Assembly: GCF_036226685.1 (NCBI RefSeq) | Contig: NZ_CP109009.1 | Location: 1,302,001 to 1,366,000 of the forward strand | Length of the DNA: 64,000 nucleotides | Direction: 5' to 3' | Source of the DNA: Streptomyces sp. NBC_00690 | GTDB lineage: Bacteria; Actinomycetota; Actinomycetes; Streptomycetales; Streptomycetaceae | Shown here: positions 1 to 8,924 of the stretch, piece by piece | Layout of the letters: each line of letters begins with the position of its first letter | Position numbering within the stretch: the first letter of the stretch is position 1 | Made by a program: the position numbers and the translations under genes | The notes under the pieces: generated by a model | What the model was told of the DNA's origin: nothing | Seen by the model: only the letters and a program-made list of their open reading frames with translations | The model's database searches: none

Positions 1-348
1 GAGCGACGTCATGCGCTCGGACTGACGAGCGACGGCGGCGAGCACGGCGTCGAGCAGTCCCGGGAAGAGTGCGTCCAGATCGTCGCGGCGCAGGCCGTTC
101 ATCTTGGCGGTGCCCTGGTAGACCTGGCGGATCACACCGCTCTCCCTTAGTACGCGGAAGTGGTGTGTGGTGGTCGACTTGGTGACCGGCAGACTGAAGT
201 CCGAGCAGGAGACCTGGTCTTCGGATGCTGCGAGAGCGCTGACCACACGCAATCGCATGGGGTCCGAAAGTGCGTGGAGCAGGCTCTCCAGCCGGATCTC
301 CGCACGGGTGGGATGGGCGAGTTCACGGGTGCTGGTCACACTGTCCAT
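1..348 (-). CDS. ArsR-family winged-helix repressor (3' end outside window)
   Basis: 116 N-terminal residues are visible; the gene runs off the left edge. The start is the ATG at 348. Residues about 20-90 form an ArsR winged helix: a helix containing ALSDPMRLRVVSAL, then recognition-helix residues PVTKSTTTHHFRVLRESGVI. A single Cys (SCSD) precedes the recognition helix, but there is no CXC metal site, so I do not infer metal sensing. The gene diverges from the Old Yellow Enzyme gene at 575. The space between holds two dyads overlapping a sigma-70 type promoter (separate entries), which suggests that this protein represses the reductase and possibly itself. The inducer is unknown. Confidence 0.85.
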   Translation of the reverse strand, partial: MDSVTSTRELAHPTRAEIRLESLLHALSDPMRLRVVSALAASEDQVSCSDFSLPVTKSTTTHHFRVLRESGVIRQVYQGTAKMNGLRRDDLDALFPGLLDAVLAAVARQSERMTSL

Positions 349-435
349 GCTGGCTCTCCTTCGTCGATCGGCTGACCGAGCAGTCGGCTGAGCAGCCGGT
401 TGACTGAGCGGCTGAGGGGCGGCATCGAGCTCCAT

Positions 436-487
436 AGTACGAGAGTCCTCGTAGTTTGACAGGTGCCGTACTACGAGGTCTATCGTA
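436..487 (+). promoter_or_regulatory. Promoter of the Old Yellow Enzyme gene with two ArsR-type dyads
   Basis: A TTGACA -35 box lies at 456-461. With a 17-bp spacer, a -10-like TCTATC lies at 479-484. An imperfect dyad (ACGAG-AGTC-CTCGT, 439-452, within 436-455) lies just upstream of the -35. A second dyad (TACGA-GGTCTA-TCGTA, 472-487) covers the -10. Both carry the shared word TACGA. This is a classic repression layout for the divergent ArsR protein. The sequences are seen directly; the regulator pairing is inferred. Confidence 0.6.
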
Positions 488-574
488 CTACCTGTTGGCG
501 CTCGCCTCTCAGAGCCGAGGCGCCGCTCTCTGCCGTTCGTGCCGCCCCACCGCCCCCGACCGAGGGAGTCCGCC

Positions 575-1654
575 ATGAGCACCCTGTTCCAGCCCTACAC
601 CCTGCGATCGCTGACCATCCCCAACCGGGTGTGGATGGCTCCGATGTGCCAGTACTCGGCGGAGATGGCCGGACCCAACATGGGCGCTGCGACGGACTGG
701 CACTTCGCCCACTACGCGGCCCGCGCGGCCGGAGGCACCGGCCTGATCCTGGTCGAGGCGACTGCGGTGAGCCCTGAGGGCCGGATCAGTCCCGGGGACC
801 TCGGGATCTGGAACACCACCCAGGTCGAGTCCCTGCGCCGCATCACCGACTTCCTCAAGGAGCAGGGCACGGTTCCGGGCATCCAACTGGCCCACGCGGG
901 GCGCAAAGCATCGACCGACCTGCCTTGGCGGGGCGGCGACCCCGTCGACCCCGAGGCCCATGGCTGGCAACCGGTCGCCCCGAGTCCGGTGCCCTTCGAC
1001 GAAGGCCATCCGGTGCCCACCGAACTGACGGTGGAACAGATTCACGCGGTGACCGCGCAGTTCGTGGCCGCGGCCCGCAATGCGCTGGCTGCCGGCTTCG
1101 AGGTGGCCGAGATCCATGGGGCGCACGGATATCTCATCGGCGAGTTCCTGTCGCCCCACAGCAACCAACGTCAGGACGCCTACGGCGGCTCATTCGAGAA
1201 TCGGGTCCGATTCGGTCTGGAGGTCGTGGACGCCGTGCGGGCGGTCTGGCCGGACAGGTTGCCGCTGTTCTTCCGTATCTCCGCCACGGACTGGCTGGAG
1301 GAAGCCGGCTGGACGCAGGACGATACGGTGCGTTTCGCGGCTCTACTGAAGGAGCACGGCGTCGATCTGCTCGATGTGTCGAGCGGTGGGAACGCGCCTC
1401 GGGTCCGCATCCCCACGGGCCCGGGCTATCAGGTGCCGTTCGCCGCACGGGTCCGCGCCGAGACGGGTCTGGCGGTGGCCGCGGTCGGGATGATCACGGA
1501 ACCCGCCCAGGCGGAGAAGATCGTCGCCCACGGGGAGGCGGATGCGGTCCTGCTCGGGCGGGAGTTGCTGCGCAACCCTTCCTGGGCACGGGGTGCGGCC
1601 CGGGCTCTGGGCGGTGAGGTGCCAGTTCCACCCCAGTACCTCCGCTCGGTCTGA
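575..1654 (+). CDS. Old Yellow Enzyme family NADH:flavin oxidoreductase (YqjM-like)
   Basis: 359-residue FMN-dependent ene-reductase of the TIM-barrel Old Yellow Enzyme family, which reduces activated C=C bonds using NAD(P)H. The N-terminus has APMCQYSA, with C25 and Y27 placed like the flavin-tuning Cys and Tyr of the thermophilic-like YqjM subclass. HAGRKAS lies near residue 108, the HGAHGYL substrate-binding pair near 185, and SPHSNQR and YGGSFENR follow. The start is set at ATG 575 after GAGGGAG; an in-frame ATG at 539 lacks a Shine-Dalgarno. It is divergent from the ArsR gene, so induction by an electrophile or xenobiotic is plausible. Length is normal for the family. Confidence 0.92.
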   Translation: MSTLFQPYTLRSLTIPNRVWMAPMCQYSAEMAGPNMGAATDWHFAHYAARAAGGTGLILVEATAVSPEGRISPGDLGIWNTTQVESLRRITDFLKEQGTVPGIQLAHAGRKASTDLPWRGGDPVDPEAHGWQPVAPSPVPFDEGHPVPTELTVEQIHAVTAQFVAAARNALAAGFEVAEIHGAHGYLIGEFLSPHSNQRQDAYGGSFENRVRFGLEVVDAVRAVWPDRLPLFFRISATDWLEEAGWTQDDTVRFAALLKEHGVDLLDVSSGGNAPRVRIPTGPGYQVPFAARVRAETGLAVAAVGMITEPAQAEKIVAHGEADAVLLGRELLRNPSWARGAARALGGEVPVPPQYLRSV

Positions 1655-2043
1655 GCCGCGCGGCCCGCTCCGGCGAAGGGTGCGGAAGGACTCGGGGCCG
1701 GGGCGCCCTGCCCTGTCCAGGCGGTGGGCTGCCCGGACGATCAGCCCGCCGCCCCGCCTTCCCACGCGGCCTGAACTGGGCAAACAATCGGCCGCAGCGC
1801 CACTGTCAGTGGGCGGGTGCAGACTGGCCCTAGGTCGTGTCTGACGACTCCCGCCCGGCGCGCGACACCCCCGGCACGCACCCCGCCGTGTTGGTCGGAG
1901 TCATCCAAGTACCTGCGGTACGAGGATGATCCTCCGCCTTGCGAACGGCACGCGCCGGACGCCGCGCCCCCGCCGTCTGTGCGGACGGCGCTCCTCGTCG
2001 GGCGGACCTCAGGGATGACACCGGTGTCTAGGAGGTAGGGGCC
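1655..2043. other. Intergenic region, repeat-like and hairpin-rich
   Basis: 389 bases without a convincing gene. At 1902-1928 there is a compound hairpin: CATCC pairs with GGATG and GTACC with GGTAC around a TGC loop. A second GC-rich stem around 1960-1990 pairs GCCGTC with GACGGC. Composition and hairpin content resemble an interspersed non-coding repeat or an element end, but no transposase or terminal repeats are visible. An AGGAGG before 2044 is the ribosome-binding site of the next gene. Confidence 0.4.
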
Positions 2044-3132
2044 ATGTCCGAAGTACTACTGACGGTCGGCACGCGCAAAGGACTCTTCATCGGCCGCCGA
2101 CGCGGCGGGGCCTGGTCGTTCGACGGCCCCCACTTTGCGGCGCAGGCGGTGTACTCGGTGGGCATCGACACCCGTACGCCCACACCGCGGTTGCTGGTCG
2201 GTGGCGACAGCGCCCACTGGGGTCCGTCCGTGTTCCACTCCGACGACCTGGGCGCCAGTTGGGTCGAGCCCTCCCGGCCGGCGGTGAAGTTCCCCGAAGA
2301 CACCGGTGCGTCGTTGGAGCGCGTCTGGCAACTCCACCCCGCGGGCCCCGCCGAGCCCGACACGGTCTACGCCGGCACGGAACCAGCCGCTCTCTTCCGG
2401 TCGGCCGACCGGGGCGAGAGCTTCGAGCTGGTCCGGCCCCTGTGGGAGCATCCGACGCGTTCGCAGTGGATGCCCGGGGGCGGTGGCGAGGCGGTCCACA
2501 CGGTCGTGACCGACCCACGGGACCCGGCCGCGGTGACGGTCGCCGTCTCCGCGGCCGGAGTGTTCCGCACGCGGGACGGCGGAGCGAGCTGGGCACCTTC
2601 CAACGAAGGGGTGTCCGCGGTCTTCATGCCCGATCCCCATCCCGAGTTCGGGCAGTGCGTCCATAAGATCGCGCGGGACGCCGGCGATCTGGACCGTCTA
2701 TATCTCCAGAATCACTGGGGTGTCTTCCGTAGTGACGACGCAGGGAGCAGTTGGACGGACATCGGCGCCGGGCTGCCGTCCGACTTCGGGTTCGCCGTCG
2801 CCGCCCACCCCCATCGCCCGGACACCGCGTACGTCTTCCCCATCACCGCGGACATCGACCGGGTGCCGGCCGGACGGCGCTGTCGGGTCTATCGCACGAA
2901 CGATGCCGGGGAAAGCTGGGAGGAACTCTCGACCGGGCTACCGGAGGGAGATCACTACGGCACGGTCCTGCGGGACGCACTCTGCACCGACGACGGCGAT
3001 CCTGCGGGCGTCTACTTCGGCAATCGCAACGGCGAGGTCTATGCCAGCGCGGATGACGGCGACAACTGGGGGCTCCTGCTGTCCCATCTGCCGGACGTCC
3101 TCTGTGTGCGTGCCGCGGTTCTCCGTGGCTGA
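2044..3132 (+). CDS. BNR/sialidase-type beta-propeller protein
   Basis: 362 residues with repeated Asp-box (BNR) motifs of the SxDxGxxW kind: RSADRGESF, RTRDGGASW, RSDDAGSSW, RTNDAGESW and ASADDGDNW. This spacing indicates a multi-bladed beta-propeller of the sortilin/exo-alpha-sialidase type. There is no signal peptide, so it is probably cytoplasmic. Catalytic sialidase residues cannot be assigned, so no reaction is claimed. The start is ATG 2044 behind a very strong AGGAGG. The gene stands alone between a repeat-like region and a convergent terminator. Confidence 0.8.
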   Translation: MSEVLLTVGTRKGLFIGRRRGGAWSFDGPHFAAQAVYSVGIDTRTPTPRLLVGGDSAHWGPSVFHSDDLGASWVEPSRPAVKFPEDTGASLERVWQLHPAGPAEPDTVYAGTEPAALFRSADRGESFELVRPLWEHPTRSQWMPGGGGEAVHTVVTDPRDPAAVTVAVSAAGVFRTRDGGASWAPSNEGVSAVFMPDPHPEFGQCVHKIARDAGDLDRLYLQNHWGVFRSDDAGSSWTDIGAGLPSDFGFAVAAHPHRPDTAYVFPITADIDRVPAGRRCRVYRTNDAGESWEELSTGLPEGDHYGTVLRDALCTDDGDPAGVYFGNRNGEVYASADDGDNWGLLLSHLPDVLCVRAAVLRG

Positions 3133-3219
3133 TGGGATCCCCTGATCGTCACCGGGCGACATCTGCCGGGCGTCCGGCATGCGACATCGGTGCCGCGAGG
3201 GTTCGGTGCCGAACTGCAC

Positions 3220-3251
3220 CCGGGTCAGCGGGAGATGTCCCGCTGACCCGG
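3220..3251. terminator. Bidirectional hairpin terminator
   Basis: A 14-bp perfect stem (CCGGGTCAGCGGGA at 3220-3233 with its complement at 3238-3251) around a GATG loop. It lies between the convergent propeller gene and ung, so it can end both transcripts. There is no U-tract, as is common in Streptomyces. Confidence 0.8.
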
Positions 3252-3280
3252 TCTCGACGGAGTGCACACCCAGCCATTTC

Positions 3281-3958
3281 CTAGGGCAGCCGCCAGTCCA
3301 CCGGCTGGGCACCCTGGCGTTCGAGCAGCTCATTGGTGCGGCTGAAGGGGCGGGAGCCGAAGAATCCGCGGTCAGCCGACATCGGCGAGGGATGAGCCGA
3401 CTCGATGGCCGGGAGGTCACCGAGCAAGGGACGCAGATTGCGCGCGTCGCGTCCCCACAACACGGACACCAATGGCTTGCCGCGCCCGACGAGCGCGCGG
3501 ATGGCCTGCTCGGTGACCTCTTCCCAGCCCTGGCCGCGATGCGCCCCGGGCTTGCGCGGCGCCGTGGTCAGCGCCCTGTTCAGCAGCAGCACGCCCTGTT
3601 GGGTCCAGGGTGTCAGATCACCGTTTGAGGGGCGTGGGAGGCCGATGTCGGTGTGCAACTCCCGGAAGATGTTCTCCAGGCTGCCGGGTACGTTGCGCAC
3701 GTCGGGCGCGACCGCGAAGCTGTGCCCGATGGCCATCCCCGGCGTCGGATAGGGATCCTGACCCATGATCAGGACGCGTACCTCGTCAAAAGGCTGCTGG
3801 AAGGCACGCAGAACGTGTGCCCCCGCAGGGAGGTAGGTGCGTCCGGCTGCGATTTCGGCCCTGAGGAAGTCTCCCATCGCGGCGATGCGATCTGCCACGG
3901 GGCGCAGTGCTTCCGCCCATCCGGCCTCAACAAGTTCATTCAACGGTAGTGCTGCCAC
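3281..3958 (-). CDS. ung: Uracil-DNA glycosylase, family 1
   Basis: 225 residues, the usual size for family 1 UDG. It removes uracil from DNA, starting base excision repair. The catalytic water-activating loop GQDPYPTPG is near residue 65 (Asp of GQDPY), and the [18 protein letters not shown] segment follows. LLLNRALT is present and the DNA-intercalation loop [18 protein letters not shown] contains the catalytic His. ATG 3958 is used. Nothing is broken. It is divergent from the kinase gene at 4315. Confidence 0.97.
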   Translation of the reverse strand: MAALPLNELVEAGWAEALRPVADRIAAMGDFLRAEIAAGRTYLPAGAHVLRAFQQPFDEVRVLIMGQDPYPTPGMAIGHSFAVAPDVRNVPGSLENIFRELHTDIGLPRPSNGDLTPWTQQGVLLLNRALTTAPRKPGAHRGQGWEEVTEQAIRALVGRGKPLVSVLWGRDARNLRPLLGDLPAIESAHPSPMSADRGFFGSRPFSRTNELLERQGAQPVDWRLP

Positions 3959-4314
3959 GGGGTGTCACTCTACCGGCGTATCGGCACCGGCCGACGCCTC
4001 TCCTCAGGGTGGTCACCCTGGTGGGCAGGCCACTGCCCCGTACCGAGGTGAAGGGTGGGGCCCGGGATAGGTTGTTGCCGTCGGCCTTTCCCCGGGGCCC
4101 TTCGTTCGGATCCTGCTGATCACACCCTGGTCCGAGCGAAAGACCCCAGCCCGCTCTTCCGGAGTCGAACGATGAGATCACCGAGGCGCAGGCCACCAGG
4201 TGGTGGGACCCGCTGGTGCCACCTGCCGGGTGCAACGACGGGGTACGGGGCGACCGAACCGTCGGGCGCACGTCTGCCCTGGAACGGCACGGCCGAGGTC
4301 GGCAGGTGCTCGGA
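3959..4314. other. Divergent intergenic region, no gene
   Basis: 356 bases separate divergent ung and the BadF-type kinase. A dyad CAGGGT-GGTC-ACCCTG (4005-4020) could be an operator and lies upstream of ung. CACCAGGTGGTGG-type short repeats occur near 4195-4225. No convincing reading frame was seen. Confidence 0.4.
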
Positions 4315-5310
4315 ATGACCGGCCCATGGGTGCTCGGGGTGGACTCGGGTGGCTCCGGATTGCGGGTGACCCTCGCCGACGCTTCCGTACCGGACGGTGG
4401 AAAGACCCGTTCCGTGCTGGTGTCGGACAAGCCGGTGCGCACGGGCGGCGCGGGGATCGACGCCGAGCATCTGATGGAGCAGTTGGTGCCGATGGCCCGA
4501 TCACTGCTGGAGAACGTCGGTCGTACGTCGGTGACCGCGGCTGCCGTCGGTGCGGCGGGGATGTCCACCATCGGTGGGCAGTTGCGTGCCGTGCTGCCGG
4601 ACGCACTCGCCACGGCACTGGGCGTACGGCGTCTCGCGCTGGCCTCCGATGCCGTGACGGCGTACGCAGGCGCGCTCGGGCAGCGTCCCGGTGCGGTGGT
4701 CGCCGCCGGCACAGGTCTGGTGGCATTGGGCACCGATCTGGTCGATTGGCGGCGTGCCGACGGTTGGGGACACCTACTGGGCGATTGCGGCGGCGGCGCA
4801 TGGATCGGGCGCGCGGGCTTGGAGGCGGCGTTGCGCTCCCATGACGGGCGGCCCGGTGGGTCCCGGGGCCTGCTCGCGGCTGCCGAGGCGTCATTCGGTC
4901 CGGCGCAGTCCATTCCGGAGGCGGTGTACCCGCGGTCCGACCGACCCGCGGTACTCGCCTCCTTCGCGCCCCGAGTGGGCCGCTGCGCAACGGAGGGTGA
5001 CGAGGTCGCGGTGGGCATCCTGGCGCTGGCTGCCCGTCATATCGCGGAGGCAGCCGCGGCGGCCCTTCCGTCGGACAGGGCGGTGGGCGACGGACCGGGA
5101 TATGAAGTAGCCCTGACCGGGGGACTGTTGAAGCTGGGTGCCCCTCTGCTCGGGCCACTTCGGGAAGAGCTGTCGACGCAACTGCCTGAAGTCCGCGTGG
5201 TGTCCGCACAGGGCGATCCGCTCGCCGGGGCCGTGCTGCTGGCCGCGGCTTTGGCGACCGGTTCGCTGCAACTGCCCGGTCATCCCACCCTGCTCGCGGT
5301 GACCGAGTAG
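4315..5310 (+). CDS. BadF/BadG/BcrA-type ATPase, N-acetylglucosamine kinase-like
   Basis: 331 residues with the ASKHA (actin/sugar kinase) fold. The phosphate-1 loop is GVDSGGSGLRVTLAD near residue 7, SDAVTAYAGAL lies mid-protein, AAGTGLVALG is the phosphate-2 loop, and GDCGGGAWIG follows, which is typical of NAGK-like BadF proteins. It probably phosphorylates an amino sugar such as N-acetylglucosamine; the exact substrate is inferred. The start is placed at ATG 4315 because the motif begins six residues later; an in-frame upstream ATG at 4216 adds an unconserved tail. It stands alone. Confidence 0.85.
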   Translation: MTGPWVLGVDSGGSGLRVTLADASVPDGGKTRSVLVSDKPVRTGGAGIDAEHLMEQLVPMARSLLENVGRTSVTAAAVGAAGMSTIGGQLRAVLPDALATALGVRRLALASDAVTAYAGALGQRPGAVVAAGTGLVALGTDLVDWRRADGWGHLLGDCGGGAWIGRAGLEAALRSHDGRPGGSRGLLAAAEASFGPAQSIPEAVYPRSDRPAVLASFAPRVGRCATEGDEVAVGILALAARHIAEAAAAALPSDRAVGDGPGYEVALTGGLLKLGAPLLGPLREELSTQLPEVRVVSAQGDPLAGAVLLAAALATGSLQLPGHPTLLAVTE

Positions 5311-5428
5311 CCGGGAAGCGACAGTGCGGACAAGGCTCACAAAACTCATCGGATAAATGTGGACAGATGTCACTTGACCACCCCCTCCCCAAACAGCCGC
5401 ACCCACAAAGCCAGTACCATGCGGCGCC

Positions 5429-6439
5429 ATGAGCTCCCCCACTGGGCCGGCACCCGGCCTGCCAGTACGAATGCCGCGTCCCCGTCAGTCAGGTCGGCAC
5501 CGCCGACCCGAACCGGTGGCCGCTCCCGAGGGCGCACCCGCGTTGGTGCTGGCCGTCCCCGGCACCCCCTCGCCCGCCACCCGCAGCTTGGCCGAAGAGA
5601 TCATCAGCATTGCGAGGTCGGAACTGCCCGGCCTTGAGGTCGGTATCGGCTATCTCGACGGCGAAGACGCCAGGACCGCCCGGGCCGCCAACAACGCGGC
5701 GAACGCCTCTGACACCGACGGGACCGCTGGCACCGAGAACGCCGGCGGATCGGGCTACTTCGAGTACCCGACCCTGGAGAGCGTTCTCGCCCGGACCGCG
5801 ACCCTGCGCACGGAGCGTTACGAGATCGCGAAGGCGGCCGGCCGGGAAGTGGCCGAGCCGGAAGGCCCCGCCGCTGTGGTGGTGCCCCTGCTCGCGGGCC
5901 CCGACAACGTTCTGATGCGTCGCATCCGGCAGGCGGTCCTGGAAAACCGTGCCGCCGCCGAGCTGACCGATGTGCTCGGACCGCACCCGCTCCTTGCCGA
6001 GGCCGTCCATGTGCGGCTCTCCGAAGCGAGCTTGGCACGGGCGGACCGCGCGAGGTTGTTCACGGTGGCCACCGCCGCCGACGGAATCATCCTCGCGTCG
6101 GTCGGTGGCGACGAGGCGGTCAAGGCCGCGGGAATCACCGGAATGCTGCTGGCCGCGCGGCTGGCCGTGCCGGTGATGGCGGCGGCGCTCGACAAGGAGG
6201 GCTCGGTGGCGGCGATCGCCGAGCAGCTGCGCCAGTCCGGCTCGACACAGCTCGCGCTGGCGCCGTACTTCATCGGTCCCGAACTGCCCGAGGGCCTGTT
6301 GGAAGCTGCGGTGAAGGAAGCGGGATGTTCGGCGGCCGAGCCGCTCGGCCCCTATCCGGCGATCGGGAAGCTGGTGTTGTCGCAGTACACGACGACGCTG
6401 GGCATCGCCCCTCAGCCGCAGGGTTCGCCCGTGCGCTGA
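5429..6439 (+). CDS. CbiX/sirohydrochlorin chelatase-like protein
   Basis: 336 residues with two tandem chelatase-like halves. The first starts PALVLAVPGTPSPATRSLAEEI. The second carries LGPHPLLAEAVHVRLSEA and ends PYPAIGKLVLSQYTTALG-like. This matches the actinobacterial CbiX-like family often annotated as sirohydrochlorin chelatase (metal insertion into tetrapyrrole for siroheme or cobalamin). A low-complexity Asn/Ala/Thr/Gly insertion (about residues 89-112) looks like a species-specific loop. No tetrapyrrole genes flank it here, so the metal and role are uncertain. Confidence 0.8.
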   Translation: MSSPTGPAPGLPVRMPRPRQSGRHRRPEPVAAPEGAPALVLAVPGTPSPATRSLAEEIISIARSELPGLEVGIGYLDGEDARTARAANNAANASDTDGTAGTENAGGSGYFEYPTLESVLARTATLRTERYEIAKAAGREVAEPEGPAAVVVPLLAGPDNVLMRRIRQAVLENRAAAELTDVLGPHPLLAEAVHVRLSEASLARADRARLFTVATAADGIILASVGGDEAVKAAGITGMLLAARLAVPVMAAALDKEGSVAAIAEQLRQSGSTQLALAPYFIGPELPEGLLEAAVKEAGCSAAEPLGPYPAIGKLVLSQYTTTLGIAPQPQGSPVR

Positions 6440-6504
6440 CCACTGCGGTCGCGACCCGTGCCCGGCGGTTTTCAGCCGCCGGTGCGCGTGGAGGACGACA
6501 CGAG

Positions 6505-6534
6505 GGGCCCGCACCGCCCCAGCAGCGCGGGCCC
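6505..6534. terminator. Hairpin between convergent genes
   Basis: GGGCCCGC (6505-6512) pairs with GCGGGCCC (6527-6534) around a 14-base loop. It lies between the CbiX-like gene and the convergent lactonase-fold gene. Confidence 0.5.
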
Positions 6535-6572
6535 GTAGCCCTAGGGGTTCACCCCCGGTCGGACCGGACGAC

Positions 6573-7622
6573 TCAGGCGAAGATCACACAGGATGCCGCG
6601 GGGGCGGTCAGGGAGCCCGCCCGCCGCGGTACACCTGTGTTCGGGTCGATGTCGAACCAGGTGACGTCCCCGGAGCGCTCATTGGCGGCGTAGAGTCTGC
6701 GGCCGGTCGGATCCAATGCCAGATCGCGCGGCCAGTTGCCGCCGCACGGCACGGTCGCGACGAGTTCGGGCCGCTCCCTCGTCTCGTCCAGCGTCAGAAC
6801 CGCGATGGTGTCGGGCCCACGGTTGGCCACCCAGAGGTGGCGCCCGTCCTGCGACAGCACCACTTCGGAGGGGTAGACCTGACCATCGGCGTCCTCAGGC
6901 ACCACGGGAACCTCCCCCACCACTTCCAGCACGCCCGTCACCGCGTCCCAGCGACAGACGGTGAGCGTGGGCTCCAGTTCATTGACCACATAGGCGTGGG
7001 TGCCAGCAGGGTGGAAGGCGAGGTGGCGCGGCCCGCTGCCCGGTCGCAGCGCGGTCTCGTGGTGCTGGTTCAACTCCCCGGCTTCGCGGTCCAGCGCGCA
7101 GATGCGCACGGAGTCGGTGCCGAGGTCGATGCCGAGGACCCAGCGTCCGCTGGGGTCGGGCAGCACTTGGTGGGCGTGCGGGCCGCGCTGACGGTCGGGG
7201 TCGGGGCCGTGGCCCTCGTGCTGGAGGACGCCACTGACGGCCGCCGGCTCGCCGCCGCCCTTGACCGGAAGCACGCTGACGCTTCCGGACCCGTAGTTCG
7301 CGGTCAGGACGTGCCCGTCGGAGACGGCGAGATGGGTCGGTCCCGCACCGCACACCTGTACGGGTGCACCGATCGGGCGGGGGGCGACGTCCTCGATGGC
7401 GAAGGCCACGACCGCGCCTTCGGTGGTCTCCGAAACCGCGTAGAGAAACGATCCGCCATCGATGTCAGCGAGAGCCAGGTATGAAGGGTCGGCCACGGCG
7501 TCGCTGACGCCCGTCACGGTGAGTGCTCCGGTCTCCCGGTCCACGTCGGCGGCGATGATGCCCCGGCCGCCCGCCGAGGTGAACGACCCGATAAATGCCC
7601 GCACGGTGCTTTTGTCGCCCAC
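6573..7622 (-). CDS. Lactonase-family seven-bladed beta-propeller protein
   Basis: 350 residues from the GTG at 7622, which has AAGGGG six bases upstream; an ATG at 7670 in frame would add 16 residues. It begins RAFIGSFTSAGGRGI and contains GPTHLAVSDG, DPDRQRGPHAHQVLPDPSG, GPRHLAFHPAG, YVVNELEPTLTV, PSEVVLSQDGRHLWVANRG and NWPRDLALDPTGRRLYAANE. These are the repeating features of the YbhE/Pgl2 lactonase family. Some members hydrolyse 6-phosphogluconolactone, but many do other work, so the substrate is open. No signal peptide is visible. Confidence 0.85.
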   Translation of the reverse strand: MGDKSTVRAFIGSFTSAGGRGIIAADVDRETGALTVTGVSDAVADPSYLALADIDGGSFLYAVSETTEGAVVAFAIEDVAPRPIGAPVQVCGAGPTHLAVSDGHVLTANYGSGSVSVLPVKGGGEPAAVSGVLQHEGHGPDPDRQRGPHAHQVLPDPSGRWVLGIDLGTDSVRICALDREAGELNQHHETALRPGSGPRHLAFHPAGTHAYVVNELEPTLTVCRWDAVTGVLEVVGEVPVVPEDADGQVYPSEVVLSQDGRHLWVANRGPDTIAVLTLDETRERPELVATVPCGGNWPRDLALDPTGRRLYAANERSGDVTWFDIDPNTGVPRRAGSLTAPAASCVIFA

Positions 7623-7688
7623 GTCGATCCCCTTCGCTGGTCGGCTGATGGCCCGGGGTGACGGTAGCAAGGTCTAGACCAAGTGTCT

Positions 7689-8924
7689 TCACCCGGCCCA
7701 TTCACCGCGCGCCCGCGCCTCGGCGTCGGGGTGGTGGACATAGGCCGGCCGGTGCTCCGTCGCGTCATATGTGCGGTGGAAGACGGGAGTTGCGGCGCCC
7801 GAGATCGGTGGGACGATCCAGGCCCAGTCCGCGGTCACTTCCCTGCCGTGCGCCCTTTCGCGGTCGATGTGAGCGAGGAACCGGCGGGATTCGGTGTGGT
7901 GGTCGGCGACGGTGACTCCGGCACGGTCGAAGGAGTGCAGCACGGCGCGATTGAGCTCCACGAGGGCCCGGTCACGCCATAGGGAGCGGTCGTCCGCTGT
8001 GTTCAGGCCGAGCCGTTCGGCGATCCGGGGCAGCAGGTCGTACCGGTCGACGTCCGCCAGATTGCGCGCACCGATCTCCGTGCCCATGTACCAGCCGTTG
8101 AAGGGAGCCGCGGCATAGGACACCCCGCCGATTTCCAGACACATATTGGCGATCGCGGGGACCGCATGCCAACGCAGGGCGAGATCACGATAGTCAGGGC
8201 CGTCCGGAGGCTCAATTGCCACTTCCAGTACCGATTCGGGGGGCAGCTCGAACAGCCGTGGCTTGCCGTCGCCGTCCGCGATGATCAGCGGTAGTACGTC
8301 GAACGGGGTGCCGGGCCCGCCGGCCCAACCGAGATCGAGGGCCAGCTCGGTGAGCCCCAGGTTGCGTGGGTCGCCGAGCACGGAACCGCTGGGGGTGCGG
8401 TAGCCCGCGTACCGTATGAGCTGTTCATTCCAGATCCGGGGCCCGGGTCGGTGTGGAGTGTCCGGCGCGAAAACCGTGATCAGCGGGCGGATTCGGCCGC
8501 CGTTGGACGCTTGGCGCAGATGGATCGCGGCCTCGCGGGCGATGGACTCGGCGTCGTCGAGATGGCGGTGGTCGCGAACCTTGAGCGAACGCCAGTACAG
8601 GCGGCCGATACAGCGATTGCTGTTGCGCCAGGCGACCCGTGCGCCGTGGGTGAGTTCGGCCGTCGTATGGCGGTAGGTGCCGGTGGCGGCGATCTCTTCG
8701 CGTACGGCGGCGATGCGGGGTGCCGGATCCTGATGGGGGAGTTCTTCGCGGTGGTAGAGGGTGATGAAGTCCGCCGCTTCCGCCGCCAGGTCATCGTCTG
8801 CGATGCGCGCGCTCGGGACCCGTCCCCCTGGCCCGACCGGGCAGCCGGGCGGCTTCGCCGGCAGCTCAGGTGCGGCGACGGAGCGAAGGAAAGAGCTGGG
8901 CGATCTGTTCCACATGGTGCGCAT
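7689..8924 (-). CDS. nos: Bacterial nitric oxide synthase, oxygenase domain
   Basis: About 411 residues from ATG 8924 (a GTG at 8948 is an alternative). It is a haem- and pterin-binding oxygenase that makes NO from L-arginine. The haem-ligand Cys sits in AWRNSNRCIGRLYWRSL. GPRIWNEQLIRYAGY, LPLIIADGDGKPRLFELPPE, ALRWHAVPAIANMCLEIGG and YAAAPFNGWYMGTEIGARN (arginine-binding Glu region) follow, then HHTESRRFL and ADWAWIVPPISG near the C-terminus. It has no reductase domain, as usual in bacteria, so it needs a generic electron donor. No thaxtomin-type genes flank it, so a stand-alone NO signalling or protection role is likelier. A striking palindrome lies upstream. Confidence 0.95.
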   Translation of the reverse strand: MRTMWNRSPSSFLRSVAAPELPAKPPGCPVGPGGRVPSARIADDDLAAEAADFITLYHREELPHQDPAPRIAAVREEIAATGTYRHTTAELTHGARVAWRNSNRCIGRLYWRSLKVRDHRHLDDAESIAREAAIHLRQASNGGRIRPLITVFAPDTPHRPGPRIWNEQLIRYAGYRTPSGSVLGDPRNLGLTELALDLGWAGGPGTPFDVLPLIIADGDGKPRLFELPPESVLEVAIEPPDGPDYRDLALRWHAVPAIANMCLEIGGVSYAAAPFNGWYMGTEIGARNLADVDRYDLLPRIAERLGLNTADDRSLWRDRALVELNRAVLHSFDRAGVTVADHHTESRRFLAHIDRERAHGREVTADWAWIVPPISGAATPVFHRTYDATEHRPAYVHHPDAEARARGEWAG

